A DNA stretch of 64,000 nt from Physella acuta (Eukaryota > Mollusca > Gastropoda > Physidae). The position numbers were made by a program, and so were the translations under genes. The notes below the pieces were generated by a model. The model was not told the DNA's origin and did not search any database. It saw only the letters and a list, made by a program, of their open reading frames with translations. Below, one piece after another: positions 24,430-60,432 of this stretch. The DNA is taken from assembly GCF_028476545.1 (NCBI RefSeq), contig NW_026732698.1, positions 214,501 to 278,500 of the forward strand. Reading direction: 5' to 3'. Every line of letters begins with the position of its first letter. Positions within the stretch are counted from its first letter, which is position 1.

Positions 24430-26040
24430 GTTTAAAATCAACTCTGAACTATGGTAGACAAATGCTTAACAACATTTATGATTGAAGGAAGGACGAGTAC
24501 TTTCCCTTTCTAGTTACTCAAGCTTCTAACAGCCATTTAATGACAGGACAGATCTGTGCGATAAAAGAAATAGCCTACACCAGAATTTACATCGGACTGT
24601 GACCTGCACACCTGATAGAAATATTTGGTCTATGTAGAGCCTACCAGCGATTGGTTGTTTGGCGATCAGCCCTATACCAATAGCATAGTAAGAGACCTTG
24701 TTCTTCTTCATTATATATATTGGAGGTTATTTCCTCCTACACCGTATTTCAACATGTAATGCGTTAAAACACTCCGACTTTAGCCTGTTTTTTTTTCATC
24801 CAAGAACCAACAACAAGTCGTTTGATTTTGGATTTTTCTCCAGTTATCGAGCCCCATCTGCCCGTGGATTCGAACGCAGGAAGTTTCGGTTTCAACCATG
24901 AGCTTTATCTGCCCCACCACACCGATCGCTCAGCCTTTGTCCATTGCACATCGAATCCTCCTCTATTACAGTGTGTTGCTAGCGTATCGGGGCTTGTGGC
25001 ACTATTTCGTATCTCCGTGTAGATTGTTTCTTTCAGAATTTTTTCTCGGGGGGGGGGGGGGGGGGGGCAGTAGTTTTATTGAGCCGTATAACTGGTTGGT
25101 GACCTACTTACCAGCCCTATTAACAGGTGACTGGTCACATTTGAAGCCACTGTTCTTTTGCAAAAAGTAAACGTTTTTTTTAGTTGTGATGTAATTTAAA
25201 CTGGGTGAAAATGTTGGAGCGTATTTGTCACGGTGTACAAAATGTGGGCGTTTACTTTTTACATAAAATCAATTAGCGCATGGGTAATTCCCCCCTCTCC
25301 CTAATCTTTAGAATACATATCTATATATTCAGCTCCTTAACCATACTTCTATATGCCCAGAAAATAAATGAAAAGGGTGGCTATTCCATAGTTTACCTCA
25401 GAAAAAAAAAGTGGAGGGAAAGGAGGTGTATAATGTATATTGTGGTAATTGATCAGGGTATAATGACCACAGTGAGTCACCATAGAGGAGGGATGGGGTT
25501 ATATTTAAAAAAAAAAAATTATAGGGTGTGGTCTATAGTTATGAGATAGAGAGAGATGTCGAACATTTAATTTTACTATCTATATATAAGCTGTAATATA
25601 GCTTTTGAACCATTTTTGTATTTTGTAAATTTTAAGGAAGTTTGGTCTAAAGGCAATAACAGATAGAGATGGGTCAAACATTTAATTTTTTGGCCACATA
25701 GGCTGCAACATTCCTTCTAATTAAATTTTGTAATTTAAAAATTAGTACAAATAACCTTGAAAATAAATGAACCCTTTTTCTATTTTGTTAAAAAAAGTTA
25801 TCAAGTAAATAACTCCTTTCAAGTTTTAAAATTTTATTTTAATACTTTTTCAACAGGTTCTGAAACAAGTTTTAAAATACTCAACCATCACATAGGCCTA
25901 ACTTGAATACAATAAGAGCAAGCATAAGAAATGCAAGACATTGGCTTTTATAAAAAAAACAGACAATGTAAGTAAGTAAAAATATGACGAGAATAAATAA
26001 TTTGACCAACAACACACACACACCCATCATTTTTCAGTTG
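24430..26040. other. intergenic downstream of tubulin
   Basis: AT-rich. A 21-base G run at 25048-25068 follows TTTCTTTCAGAATTTTTTCT, possibly the last trace of a G-rich MITE. No gene seen. Confidence 0.4.
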
Positions 26041-26067
26041 ACATAAATATGGTAACACACACGTTCA

Positions 26068-26073
26068 TTTATT
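26068..26073 (-). terminator. probable poly(A) signal of alpha-tubulin
   Basis: AATAAA on the minus strand, about 420 bases after the stop codon. It is followed within 10-50 bases by GT-rich sequence (GTGTGTGTTACC, then GTGTGTGTGTG near 26010-26020), the normal arrangement of a cleavage site. A second AATAAA near 25833-25838 is an alternative. Confidence 0.5.
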
Positions 26074-26398
26074 GCACACACTGTCAAATTTTAATTTAAA
26101 ATCAATTCACCATCAAGTAGCTGATTTTTTCAAATCATCACAAAAAAATTGATTAATACACAAAACAGCATCTTTCAATAATTTACCAATGACATCTTAC
26201 CATTGTTTGCCTATTTTAGTATGTCCATGTCCTTGAAATATTTTCTGTAGTCATCTGTCATTTGTTTTAAAACTGTTTGTAACTGTCATCTAGTGTATGT
26301 TTCCTTGTTAAAAAAATTATTCGTGTTAATGAATGAATATCAACTAGTATTTAATCAGGATTTTAAATATTAGAAATTATTTCAGTGTTTAAATGTCC

Positions 26399-26492
26399 TC
26401 TTATATTTTTGTCAGCCATGACACTGTCATCTAGTATTTTTGTCAGCCATGACACTGTCATCTAGTATTTTTGTCAGCTATGACACTGTCAT

Positions 26493-26497
<5 letters not shown>
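26399..26497 (-). repeat. 31-bp tandem repeat in tubulin 3' UTR, reaching the stop codon
   Basis: About three copies of a 31-bp unit (plus strand CTAGTATTTTTGTCAGCCAT and onward), with CTAG at 26431, 26462 and 26493. The last CTAG is the complement of the stop codon itself, so the terminal ATACTAG of the reading frame is part of the repeated unit. Confidence 0.8.
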
Positions 26498-50983
<24,486 letters not shown>

Positions 50984-50986
<3 letters not shown>

Positions 50987-51206
50987 GATGGTGGACTGTG
51001 TTACGATCTTATCTGCTGACGAAGGCTGGTCAAACTATGTTATTGATCTAAGTCTGATAACTCAGATACACACACTGTATAGTTTACTTAATATTAGGAA
51101 AAAAACACAAAAAAACAATTACGTTGTAGACTACAGGTCTGTGGCGAGACAACACTTCTCTCTCACGCCCGCTGTAAGGATGGCAGAAGTGAGAATCAGC
51201 GAATGA
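50984..51206 (-). other. alpha-tubulin exon 1: 5' UTR plus ATG
   Basis: The minus strand reads ACCATCATG followed at once by the donor GTAAGT (50983-50978), so the first coding exon contributes only the start codon. The next exon begins with CGT (Arg2) at 39633 after an AG acceptor. The 5' boundary near 51206 is inferred as about 30 bases downstream of the TATA box. The roughly 220-bp leader has no other recognisable feature. Confidence 0.75.
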
Positions 51207-51229
51207 GGGAATTTCGCCGTCTGCTGTTG

Positions 51230-51237
51230 CTTTTATA
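51230..51237 (-). promoter_or_regulatory. TATA box of the alpha-tubulin gene
   Basis: The minus strand reads AATATAAAAGC, a canonical TATA box, about 245 bases upstream of the ATG at 50986. A start site 25-31 bases downstream would fall near 51200-51210. The motif is seen; its use is inferred. Confidence 0.65.
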
Positions 51238-51366
51238 TTGAGGTCAGGCGATAGGGCCGCGTGAAAAAAAAAAAAAAGCGGTAGATTTAAAAAAAAAAGA
51301 ATTATTTTTTTCAAAATAGATTCATTGGAGATTTGATGATTAATTGTACCATAGAACAGTTATTTG

Positions 51367-51380
51367 ATTGTCATGGTAAC
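51367..51380. promoter_or_regulatory. possible RFX X-box upstream of alpha-tubulin
   Basis: ATTGTCATGGTAAC resembles the RFX X-box (GTNRCC, 0-3 bases, RGYAAC). The right half GGTAAC is perfect; the left half has two mismatches. It lies about 160 bases upstream of the inferred start site, a normal distance for RFX control of ciliary genes. The motif is short and could be chance. Confidence 0.3.
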
Positions 51381-51459
51381 CGTTAGGTTTGTATTAGGTG
51401 CAGGCAAGTTCTCCGGCAGGGAGATTATTGATCGTGGATTGTTTACTACCGGCGTCGCT

Positions 51460-52290
51460 GGAAGGGTTAAGGCCAGGGCGAGGTGTCAGACAGTGAGTTA
51501 GGGTAAGGGTCAGGGTGTCATTACAAGCTTGGGGTCAGGGTTAACAGGTGTAAGACAGGTTAAGGGTCAGGGTAAGTGTCATACAGTGGTAAGGCAAGGT
51601 CATGGTAAGTGTATATGGGGGTCAGGGTGTTATACAGGGGTTGGGACAGGGTAAGTGATGTATGGGGGTCAGATGGTCATACAGGGGTAGGGTGAGGGTA
51701 AGTGTATATGGGGGTCAGGGTGTTATACAGGGGTAGGGACATGGTAAGTGTTATATGGGGGTCAGGGTGTTATACAGGGGTAGGGTGAGGGTAAGTGTAT
51801 ATGGGGGTCAGGGTGTTATACAGGGGTAGGGACATGGTAATTGTTATATGGGGGTCAGGGTGTTATACAGGGGTAGGGTGAGGGTAAGTGTATATGGGGG
51901 TCAGGGTGTTATACAGGGGTAGGGACATGATAAGTGTACATGGGGGGTCAGGGTGTTATACAGGGGTAGGGACATGATAAGTGTACATGGGGGGTCAGGG
52001 TGTTATACAGCGGTAGGGTCATGGTAAGTGTTATATGGGGGTCAGTGTGGCATTCAGGTGTAGGGTTATGGTAAGTTTATATTGGGTCAGGGTGTTATGT
52101 AGGGGTTTGGACATGGTAAATGCTATATGGGGGTCAGGGTGTTATACAGGGGTTGGGACATGGTAAGTGCTATATGGGGGGGGGGGGTCAGGGGGTCATA
52201 CAGGGATTGGGTCATGGTAAGTGTTAAAATGGGGCCAGGGTGATACAGGGGTAGGGTCATGGTAAGTGTCAAAGAGGGTAAGGGGCGTGG
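51460..52290. repeat. 46/47-bp minisatellite with 93-bp higher-order pattern
   Basis: Units contain GGGGGTCAGGGTGTTATACA and GGGGTAGGGACATGGTAAGT, alternating with GGGGTAGGGTGAGGGTAAGT. Edges are degenerate. It begins about 80 bases upstream of the possible RFX site of tubulin. Confidence 0.9.
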
Positions 52291-52539
52291 TAAATTAGGT
52301 TCAAGGATGTCGTTTTCTGCTGGGGTTAAGGTCAGGGTAAGTAGGTTAGTGTATCTGGGTATTATCGGTGCATATGTGGATGTTATTCCTGCATATGTGG
52401 ATGTTATTCCTGCATATGTGAATGTTATGATAGTGTGTGTAAGTGTGTAGGTGCTCATCCTGTATGTGGTTATATTTGTATTTATTATGAATGTACGCAC
52501 ATTTGCACATACATGCATTCGTTAGTATGAGTGATGTGT

Positions 52540-52885
52540 GTGCGTGTGACTTGTGTGTATGAGCATATTTGTGTATGTCTATGTGTAACGTAGCTTTGTT
52601 TACATCTGTGTATGTCTGTGTGTAATGTAGTTTTGATTACATGTGTGTATGTCTGAGTATAATGCAACTATGTGTACACGTGTGTATGTCTGTGTATAAT
52701 GTAGTTATGTGTACACGTGTGTGTTAATGTGTAATGTAGTTATGTGTACACGTTTGTAATGTAGTTATGTGTACACGTTTGTAATGTAGTTATGTGTACA
52801 CGTTTGTAATGTAGTTATGTGTACACGTGTGTAATGTAGTTATGTGTACACGTGTGTATGTCTGTGTATAATGTAGTTATGTGTA
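52540..52885. repeat. TGTGTA-rich minisatellite
   Basis: Variable units with TAATGTAGTTATGTGTACAC and GTGTGTATGTCTGTG, period about 20-37 bases. A short array GCATATGTGGATGTTATTCC lies just before it (52370-52430). Confidence 0.85.
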
Positions 52886-52971
52886 ACCCGCTTATCTCCT
52901 GACTTGGCACACGGCGTTATCTAATTATCTTGTCTACAATGCTGGGATGGTAATACACGGCGTGATGTGTT

Positions 52972-53200
52972 ACCAGAGGCGTGTCTTATGAGTGGGGGAG
53001 TCATTAGTAGCTTAGTCTTGTTCTATTAGTTTTACCAGAGGCGTGTCTTATTAGTGTATAGTCATTTTTAGCTTAGTTGTATTCTGTTTGTGTTACCAGA
53101 GGCGTATCTTACAAGTGTTAGCCATTCGTATCTAAGCATTGTTCTCTTTGTGTTATCAGAGGCGTATCTTACATGTGGGAGAATCATTGATAACTTAGTC
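52972..53200. repeat. 62-bp tandem repeat
   Basis: Four diverged copies marked by TTACCAGAGGCGTGTCTTAT and GTCATT..TAGCTTAGTCTTGTTCT. Confidence 0.85.
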
Positions 53201-53326
53201 TTGTTTCGTATCTTTTATCCAACCTTATCGTTTCTACCAACTCTAATAGCTTGATAAAATATAATAATACATTTGTTTAACTTAAGCATTCTCATGTCTT
53301 ACTGTTTGATAAGAGTAATATACAAT

Positions 53327-53515
53327 GTCAGATCTTGCCGTCCTTATGGCAGATGAAGTAGAGTTCTTCTATTATTTTGACCTTGACATATAAAGATATA
53401 GTGTATGATCAGTTCTATGTATAGCTATATAGTAATATTGATACCAATGAGATTTAGGCGGAAACCTAAGCATCTTACCAACTCGAATTCGAGTAATTGA
53501 CCATCGGCGTAGACA
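53327..53515 (-). mobile_element. heavily decayed SINE
   Basis: Remnants of the body (AGATGAAGTAGAGTTCTTCT, GACCTTGACATATAAAGATA) and of the head (AACTCGAATTCGAGTAATTG, ACCATCGGCG). Oldest copy in the window. Confidence 0.5.
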
Positions 53516-53907
53516 CAAATAGCCACAGTAAAGAAAGTTAAGTACCTCCCTTATCCATTTGTCCTAGACACGCCCCTGTCGTCAAACAGCTGCCATTGAT
53601 CAGCCTAAAGCAGCTGGCTTGTATTGGGTAACCCCGGGTTGTCGATGAGAGATCAGCCTTGAACAATGATACGTCAGGAGCTCAGCATTCAGTTGAAAAG
53701 AATACCTTTCGTCTGTCTTTCATTGTTAAGTGGATAAAGGTGGTGAAGGGGGGGGGGGGGGGAGAGGGGAGAGCGGAAGTGAGGCGGTGTTTCTTTCAGA
53801 TATTTTGCTTCGGGGAAGAGGAATTAAGTCCAATATAAAAGTAATCATTTTTAATACTCATCTTTTTTCTCTTTATTTAGCTGTAGTCTGTCCTCTGGGT
53901 AAGTCAA

Positions 53908-55335
53908 GTCTTGGTCCTATGTCTGGGTCCTATGTCTGGGTCCTATGTCTGGGTCCTATGTCTGGGTCATATATCTGGGTCCTATGTCTGGGTCCTATAT
54001 CTGGGTCCTATGTCTGGGTCATATGTCTGGGTCCCATGTCTGGGTCCTATGTCTGGGTCATATATCTGGGTCCTATGTCTGGGTCCTATATCTGGGTCCT
54101 ATGTCTGGGTCATATGTCTGGGTCCCATGTCTGGGTCCTATGTCTGGGTCCTATGTCTGGGTCCTAAGTCTGGGTCCTAAGTCTGGGTCCTATGTCTGGG
54201 TCCTAAGTCTGGGTCCTAAGTCTGGGTCCTATATCTGGGTCCTATGTCTGGGTCCTATGTCTGGGTCCTATGCCTGGGTCCTATATCTGGGTCCTATTTC
54301 TGGGTCCTATATCTGGGTCCTAAGTCTGGGTCCTATGTCTGGGTCCTATGTCTGGGTCCTAAATCTGGGTCCTAAGTCTGGGTCCTATGTCTGGGTCCTA
54401 TGTCTGGGTCCTATTTCTGGGTCCTATATCTGGGTCCTAAGTCTGGGTCCTATGTCTGGGTCCTATGTCTGGGTCCTAAATCTGGGTCCTAAGTCTGGGT
54501 CCTATGTCTGGGTCCTAAATGTGGGTCCTAAGTCTGGGTTCTATGTCTGGGTCCTAAATCTGGGTCCTAAGTCTGGGTCCTATATCTGGGTCCTATATCT
54601 GGGTCCTAATTCTGGGTTCTATATCTGGGTCCTAAGTCTGGGTCCTATGTCTGGGTCCTATGTCTGGGTCCTATGTCTGGGTCCTATGTCTGGGTCCTAT
54701 GTCTGGGTCCTATGTCTTGGTCCTAAGTCTGGGTCCTATATATGGGTCCTATGTCTGGGTTCTAAGTCTGGGTCCTATATCTGGGTCCTAAGTCTGGGTC
54801 CTATATATGGGTCCTATGTCTGGGTCCTAAGTCTGGGTCCTATATCTGGGTCCTAAGTCTGGGTCCTATATATGGGTCCTATGTCTGGGTCCTAAGTCTG
54901 GGTCCTAAGTCTTGGTCCTATGTCTGGGTCCTATATCTGGGTCCTATGTCTGGGTCCTATGTCTGGGTCCTATGCCTGGGTCCTATATCTGGGTCCTAAG
55001 TCTGGGTCCTATGTCTGGGTCCTAAGTCTGGGTCCTATGTCTGGGTCCTATGTCTGGGTCCTATGTCTGGGTCCTATATATGGGTCCTAAGTCTGGGTCC
55101 TATGTCTGGGTCCTATGTCTGGGTCCTATATATGGGTCCTAAGTCTGGGTCCTAAGTCTGGGTCCTATGTCTGGGTCCTATGTCTGGGTCCTATGTCTGG
55201 GTCCTATGTCTGGGTCCTAATCCTATGTCTGGGTCCTATGTCTGGGTCCTATATCTGGGTCCTAAGTCTGGGTCCTTTGTCTGGGTCCTACATATGGGTC
55301 CTAAGTCTGGGTCCTATCTATGGGTCCTATAGGGA
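53908..55335. repeat. 13-bp minisatellite of about 110 copies
   Basis: GTCTGGGTCCTAT repeated for 1.4 kb with the last three bases varying (TATG, TATA, TAAG, TTTC). The 303-codon open frame (13-residue period SGSYVWVLCLGPM) follows from the period and is not a gene. Confidence 0.97.
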
Positions 55336-55654
55336 AGTGTAGTCGAGGTACTGGGCTCTGTATCTGGGTCTTATGCGGAATGGTAGTCGCGTCCTAATGT
55401 TCTTCAGTTAACTAACAGATGATAAACACGAAACACATAATTTATCAAGGCGAGTAATTAATTACTTTTACAAATGATTAGCTGTCATCGCTTGGCCTTG
55501 TTGTAAACTCACGAAAGATGTCGAGCCGCTAACCCTCCCTGCTCACGCGATCTTACCTGCAACAGCACGGCTTACCTGTGTTCTAGGTCAAACACGTGCT
55601 CTCCCGTGTAAATACCTTGAGGCAGAAGTCCCAGTAACAGGTAGCAGCGTCAGC

Positions 55655-55990
55655 CACCACGGTTCGTGTTGGGTTAGCCGTACCCTGTGATGGGGTACGT
55701 AGATGCTACGGTACTGTAAATCAGCCCCCCCCCCACACGGTTCGTGTTGGGTTAGCCGTACCCTGTGATGGGGTACGTAGATGCTACGGTACTGTAAATC
55801 AGCTACCCACTGTTGTACTTCAGGTTAGCCGTACCCTGTGATGGGGTACGTAGATGCTACGGTACTGTAAATCAGCTACCCACTGTTGTACTTCAGGTTA
55901 GCCGTACCCTGTGATGGTGTGCGTAGATGCTACGGTACTGTAAATCAGCTACCCAATGTTGTACTTCAGGTTAGCCGTACCTTACTAGTA
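55655..55990. repeat. 73-bp tandem repeat
   Basis: Four and a half copies with GGTTAGCCGTACCCTGTGAT, GGGGTACGTAGATGCTACGG and TACTGTAAATCAGC. GTACC and GGTAC recur, so each unit can fold on itself. Confidence 0.92.
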
Positions 55991-56437
55991 GCTCTACATG
56001 TATATTTTCTGGAACTGAACACATCCAGAAAACTAGTTTCAGTAACCAGCTAAGTTCAAACAAAAACTTATTTATTTGTCTACTCTATGCTGACGTTATC
56101 ACTAACCATTGATAAAACATTGAACTGACCTAAGCCAAACCTGGACCCTACCTAAAACACTAATCCTAATCCAAAACATAACGACAGAAAAAGATCTCTA
56201 TGAGATGCTCCCTTGCTCTTGCGATTTGATTAATTAAAACACAATTATTAATCTGATGTATAATTATTAGGTTTTTAAAATACATATTATATAAATTTAT
56301 TCGCTATATTGTATTGAAAAACAGAGTTGGTAAGTTGCTCTTAGGATCCATAAAATGATATTCTAAATTGTGAGATCTCTGCTAGGGATAAAACCTTAAT
56401 TTAGAGAAGCTTATGTTAACATGCAAAGACAACATCA

Positions 56438-57682
56438 TTAACCCTTTATTTACGGAATTAGGTTCTGAATGAAATTTTTTCTTAAACAATGTGTAATCAT
56501 ATTGCTTTTGGCACATTTAAAGCATATGTCAAAGGAAATTTCGTTTACATAATTTTTAATGGCCCAAACAGATATTGGTACTTATAAGTACCGTCAGGAA
56601 TGTAGGACATTTTTTCCAAAAAATTTTTTTTTACAAAACTGAAACAAACGATACAATTTATTAACTAATAACATGGCAATCATTGTACCAATCATTTTTT
56701 TGTAATTTTCACACATAAATACAGCTTCCAATAGTTATTACAATGAGCCGCATAAACAAACAAAAGCCTAGTCATTCAGTACACAACTACTAGTAATACT
56801 AGTATAATTGTAGCCTACTAGAATGTTATGACAAGTCTAAACTGCAGGGTAAAGTTCATCAATAGAAGTGAGCTCAATGTGTTTAGGATAGCCGTAGTGG
56901 CCTACTGTTTTCTGTTTACTGATTAAAATTTACCATAAAGATCTATACTATATGCAAAAGTATGGACTATTACTATTCTAGATGCATATATTACGTAAAT
57001 GCAAAGTTATTGTAGACAAGACAGTTTATTGTAGTAATTACAACTAACAAATTAAATCTTACTACTAGAACTAGGCTTTGGTATATAAATGAAGTATACT
57101 AAACCTAGTAAATGAGCCTGCAACTGCTACATTTATTCTTGTTATTCTTTTACTACTAGAATTCAACATGCAATTACAATATTTCTTAGGTAAACCATAT
57201 GCTAACCTTCTTATAAACGTGTAGATATCATTTTTTGAGTACATTTCGATAATTAATTATCAAAATAATATTTATGTCACTCCACATCGAAAATCTGCCA
57301 TTTCCTAGAAATCCTAAAAAAATGACCGTGTGCCCTGACGGTACTTATAAGTCCACTTGTAAACATCGATCTAATACAAAGACAATTTGATTAAAATTGT
57401 ATAACTAGAAGTTAAACACGTTTGCCTGACTATTGAAGGTGCCAATAAAAAATATTTGGGGTTGAAAACTTGAAAAATAAGGTAAACATAGGGAATTCAG
57501 GAACATGTGTGAGAACTGTACAGAACATTTGTGAACTACCGATCCCTCCAACTACCGTCGACTCAGGGGAGATAATACTATTAATTACATCAATAGTTTT
57601 AAAAATTCGTATTAAATTAAAAATAACACAGGCACTTAATTAAAGTGGTACTTATAAGTACCGTCAGTAGATAAAGGGTTAA
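56438..57682. mobile_element. piggyBac-type non-autonomous transposon
   Basis: TTAA on both sides (56438-56441, 57679-57682); termini CCCTTTATTTAC and GTAGATAAAGGG, an imperfect 12-bp inverted repeat starting CCC as in piggyBac elements. 1245 bp, AT-rich, with no reading frame that looks like a transposase. It carries three copies of a GGTACTTATAAGTACC palindrome (see separate entry). Confidence 0.85.
56577..57668. repeat. thrice-repeated palindromic motif inside the piggyBac-type element
   Basis: GGTACTTATAAGTACC is its own reverse complement. Copies: 56577-56592 followed by GTCAGG; 57334-57352, CCTGACGGTACTTATAAGT (right half damaged); 57647-57662 followed by GTCAG. The combined consensus TGACGGTACTTATAAGTACC plus GTCA is a 24-bp palindrome. 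Confidence 0.8.
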
Positions 57683-57689
57683 GCGATTT

Positions 57690-58600
57690 TTACAGTCAAA
57701 CCTGACCTGACCTTTACCCTTGAACCTGGAAATCAGCTCATTATAAATTTCTATAAATTAGTGTGCACAACACACAATCTGTGTCAGTCAATAAAACTGA
57801 CAGTCCAGCACACATATTGCACACATATTGCGTATGTGTTTGTAGTTTCACATAACAACAGAAGATGTGATGTACATAATTTCAAAACATCTGGCGTTTT
57901 AATTACTCAAGACAATTGACAAACACGGATATCTAGAAATGAAACCAAGAGACTGATCTAAAAGAGCTATAAAAAACGTCGAATTAAAAAAAAATATCGA
58001 AGCCTTTAAAAAACAAGGTTCTTTGAGTATTACTTAAAAATAAATATTATTTTCTGTTTCACCCAACTAGTGCTATGTGTGTTATATAAGACATGTGTAT
58101 ATTCCTGTCACTAATATTCACATTGTTATGCCTATTAGTAGTAGGCCTAACCTATATATTCTTATCTGAAATTACACAAGCTGAGTTAAAGGGATTTAAC
58201 TCTTAAAACACTACACGAAAAAAAATCACTTTAACATTTATTCTTGCACTTCAAATTAATATTTTGCCTTATTTTAATTTTACCGTAACGTATTTCGAAC
58301 CAAACGAGTACAATCGCGAAATGTGTGCGTAGTGTAGTGGTGCATTCAACCTATCTTTACCTACGCTATGACCTCATCGTTTGACATATTTTCACGTTTG
58401 TTAAATTACCTCACCGTACCTTCAGCGCTTGTTGTAGTATCTAGAGCTACTTGAAAGGGGACAGGTTAATTATAGATGCACGCAATACCGACTAGATTGA
58501 CTAACTGATTTGCATAATTAGTCATTGCTTTATATACATGCACGAAATGAATAAATCATTTGGGAAACGTAATCTTGTGGTTTGTAATATATAGGGCCCA
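57690..58600. other. intergenic, nothing recognised
   Basis: AT-rich sequence between the piggyBac-type element and the MITE cluster. Confidence 0.5.
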
Positions 58601-58718
58601 GGTGCCCCTCCACCCCACACCCAGGGGTTGACTGGCCTGTCGGAAAAATCCCTGTGGGTCTTTGGGAGAAAAAAAAATCTCAATGGGCCCCCAGGGAAAA
58701 ATCTCGGTGGGCCCCCAG

Positions 58719-58893
58719 CAGTTGTTTCTTCCAGGCATCTCTTCGCACCCCCCCCCATCCGAACGAAATGGAATTTATATAGAAAACATATACTTTTACT
58801 AGTGTATGCCCCCCCCCCCCCCGGAAAACGTTGAGCCCTCCCCCCGAAAATATCAAGTGCATCCCCGGAGAAAATAGTCTGGAAGAAACACTG
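58719..58893. mobile_element. G-rich hAT MITE, CAGTGTTTCTTCC family
   Basis: Termini CAGTTGTTTCTTCCAGGC and GTCTGGAAGAAACACTG; perfect target duplication GCCCCCAG (58711-58718, 58894-58901). Inserted in another dispersed sequence (CAGGGGTTGACTGGCC at 58621 onward). Confidence 0.9.
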
Positions 58894-59078
58894 GCCCCCA
58901 GTTTTTAATAAAAAAAAACATGTTGGTATTATTCCATGTTACAACTTCCATTTATAAAAAAAAAATTCATTCCAGAGTTGCGGGACCCTTCGGAAATTCC
59001 CGGGCCTTTTGGATACAGCCCGTTCATCCCTGGCCACACACTCCAGCACTCCCTCTAACGTACCACAATACTTTTCAT

Positions 59079-59339
59079 CAGTGGCGTAGCGAGGTCGGGT
59101 GTCACCCGGTGCAGCATTTAATGGTGTCACCCCCCCCCCCCCCAAAGGCGTAGCGACCCTTCCCGGGGACAAATTTTCGATTTGAACCCCCCCCCCCCTC
59201 AAACTTTCGATTTGCACCCCCCTCAAGTTTTTCTCTATATATTTTGCTATTTTTTGCCTTGGTGTCCCCCCCCCCCTAAATGGTGTCACCCGGTGTGGTC
59301 CGCACCCCCCCCCCCCCCCTACCCCTCGCTACGCCTCTG
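59079..59339. mobile_element. hAT MITE, CAGWGGCGTAGCGAGG family
   Basis: Termini CAGTGGCGTAGCGAGG and CCTCGCTACGCCTCTG; perfect target duplication CTTTTCAT (59071-59078, 59340-59347). 261 bp with four C-tracts of ten or more. Confidence 0.93.
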
Positions 59340-59439
59340 CTTTTCATTTCACTGAATCCTGTAGCCTAGTCATTTTATTTCTTTGAAAAGTTTTATTTGG
59401 AATAAGAAATTTCACCTGTTTTTGTACCCAACACATACA

Positions 59440-59512
59440 GGTTCTATGGTGTAGCGGTTATCACGTCTGCTTTACACGCAGAAGGTCGCGAGTTCGAGCC
59501 TCGCTAGAACCT
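59440..59512 (+). tRNA. tRNA-Val (TAC)
   Basis: Acceptor GGTTCTA pairs with TAGAACC; D arm GTGTAGCGGTTATCAC; anticodon arm TCTGC-TTTACAC-GCAGA with TAC at 59473-59475; TPsiC arm with GAGTTCGAGCC. All arms pair. A T-run (59515-59523) just downstream is a RNA polymerase III terminator. The gene lies about 100 bases after a hAT MITE. Confidence 0.95.
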
Positions 59513-60294
59513 TGTTTTTTTTTTAAAAAAAAGCTTTTAAACTCTACCCATTTTCAAAACTATGTATTAAAAACATTATGTTATATTTAGGATTGTCAAT
59601 ATAACCTAAAAAATATTTGGCTTATGTTTTATGTAACATTTTTTAATACAATGTTTAATGGATAGTCAAGTGCTTTTTCTATTGATCAGAGATCGGCCTA
59701 TATTACGATATTTGAAGTATTTATTGTTTCCCAACCGCACAACTACTGCCAATCAAGACTCGTAAGACCTTCTTAGGATGGGTCTTATAATTTCTGTGGG
59801 AATCGGTTTGGATTTTTATATAGGTAAATTATTTTGTTGTTTAGTCCGGGGTGGGGGGGGGGGGGGGGGGGAGGATGTAGTTCCGAAAAGATGGCTGATT
59901 GCAATTCTGCAATGTGGGGCTTTTTGTTTGTTTTATGTGTCACATACGTTTTTTTAATTATAATAAATTCTTGCTGTTTTACCGTTTATTTCACAATTTT
60001 TACATTAACCGTGACATATTTTATCATTAAAAAGATATTACGAGCTGCGGTCAATGAAAATGTTACAATACATGCTGACATAGCGATATAAAGAGCTAAC
60101 GGGGGAGGTCAAATAGTGTGTGATAACCTATGTTGTAAACTATAACCATGCAACAAAAATGTTGGTGTCGATGATTGTTAGGTTACAGGTATGTGGTGGT
60201 TTTTTAACCCGGAGAGTGAACACAAGCAGTGAGTGTTTAGAAACAAGGTCACAACTATTGTTCTTTTTGTTTATTCTTACGTCATAGCATGTAA

Positions 60295-60366
60295 TCCCAA
60301 GTGGTCTAGTGGTTAGGATTCCGCGCTCTCACCGCGGCGGCCGGGGTTCGATTCCCCGCTTGGGAA
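60295..60366 (+). tRNA. tRNA-Glu (CTC)
   Basis: Acceptor TCCCAAG pairs with CTTGGGA; box A region TGGTCTAGTGGTTAGGATT; anticodon arm CCGCG-CTCTCAC-CGCGG with CTC at 60328-60330; box B GGTTCGATTCC. T-runs follow within 10 bases. Canonical and presumably active. Confidence 0.96.
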
Positions 60367-60432
60367 ATATATTTTTATATACATTGTTCACATGTTATAC
60401 AAAACTACTTATTTTTATTTGTAAAATATGAT

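Noticed and set aside
52259-52667. Thr/Tyr-rich frames of 60-131 codons
   Set aside because: Derived from the TGTGTA-rich and GGGTCAGG arrays.
53730-55342. Open frames of up to 303 codons with a 13-residue repeat
   Set aside because: Product of the 13-bp minisatellite; equivalent repeats are open in all three forward frames.
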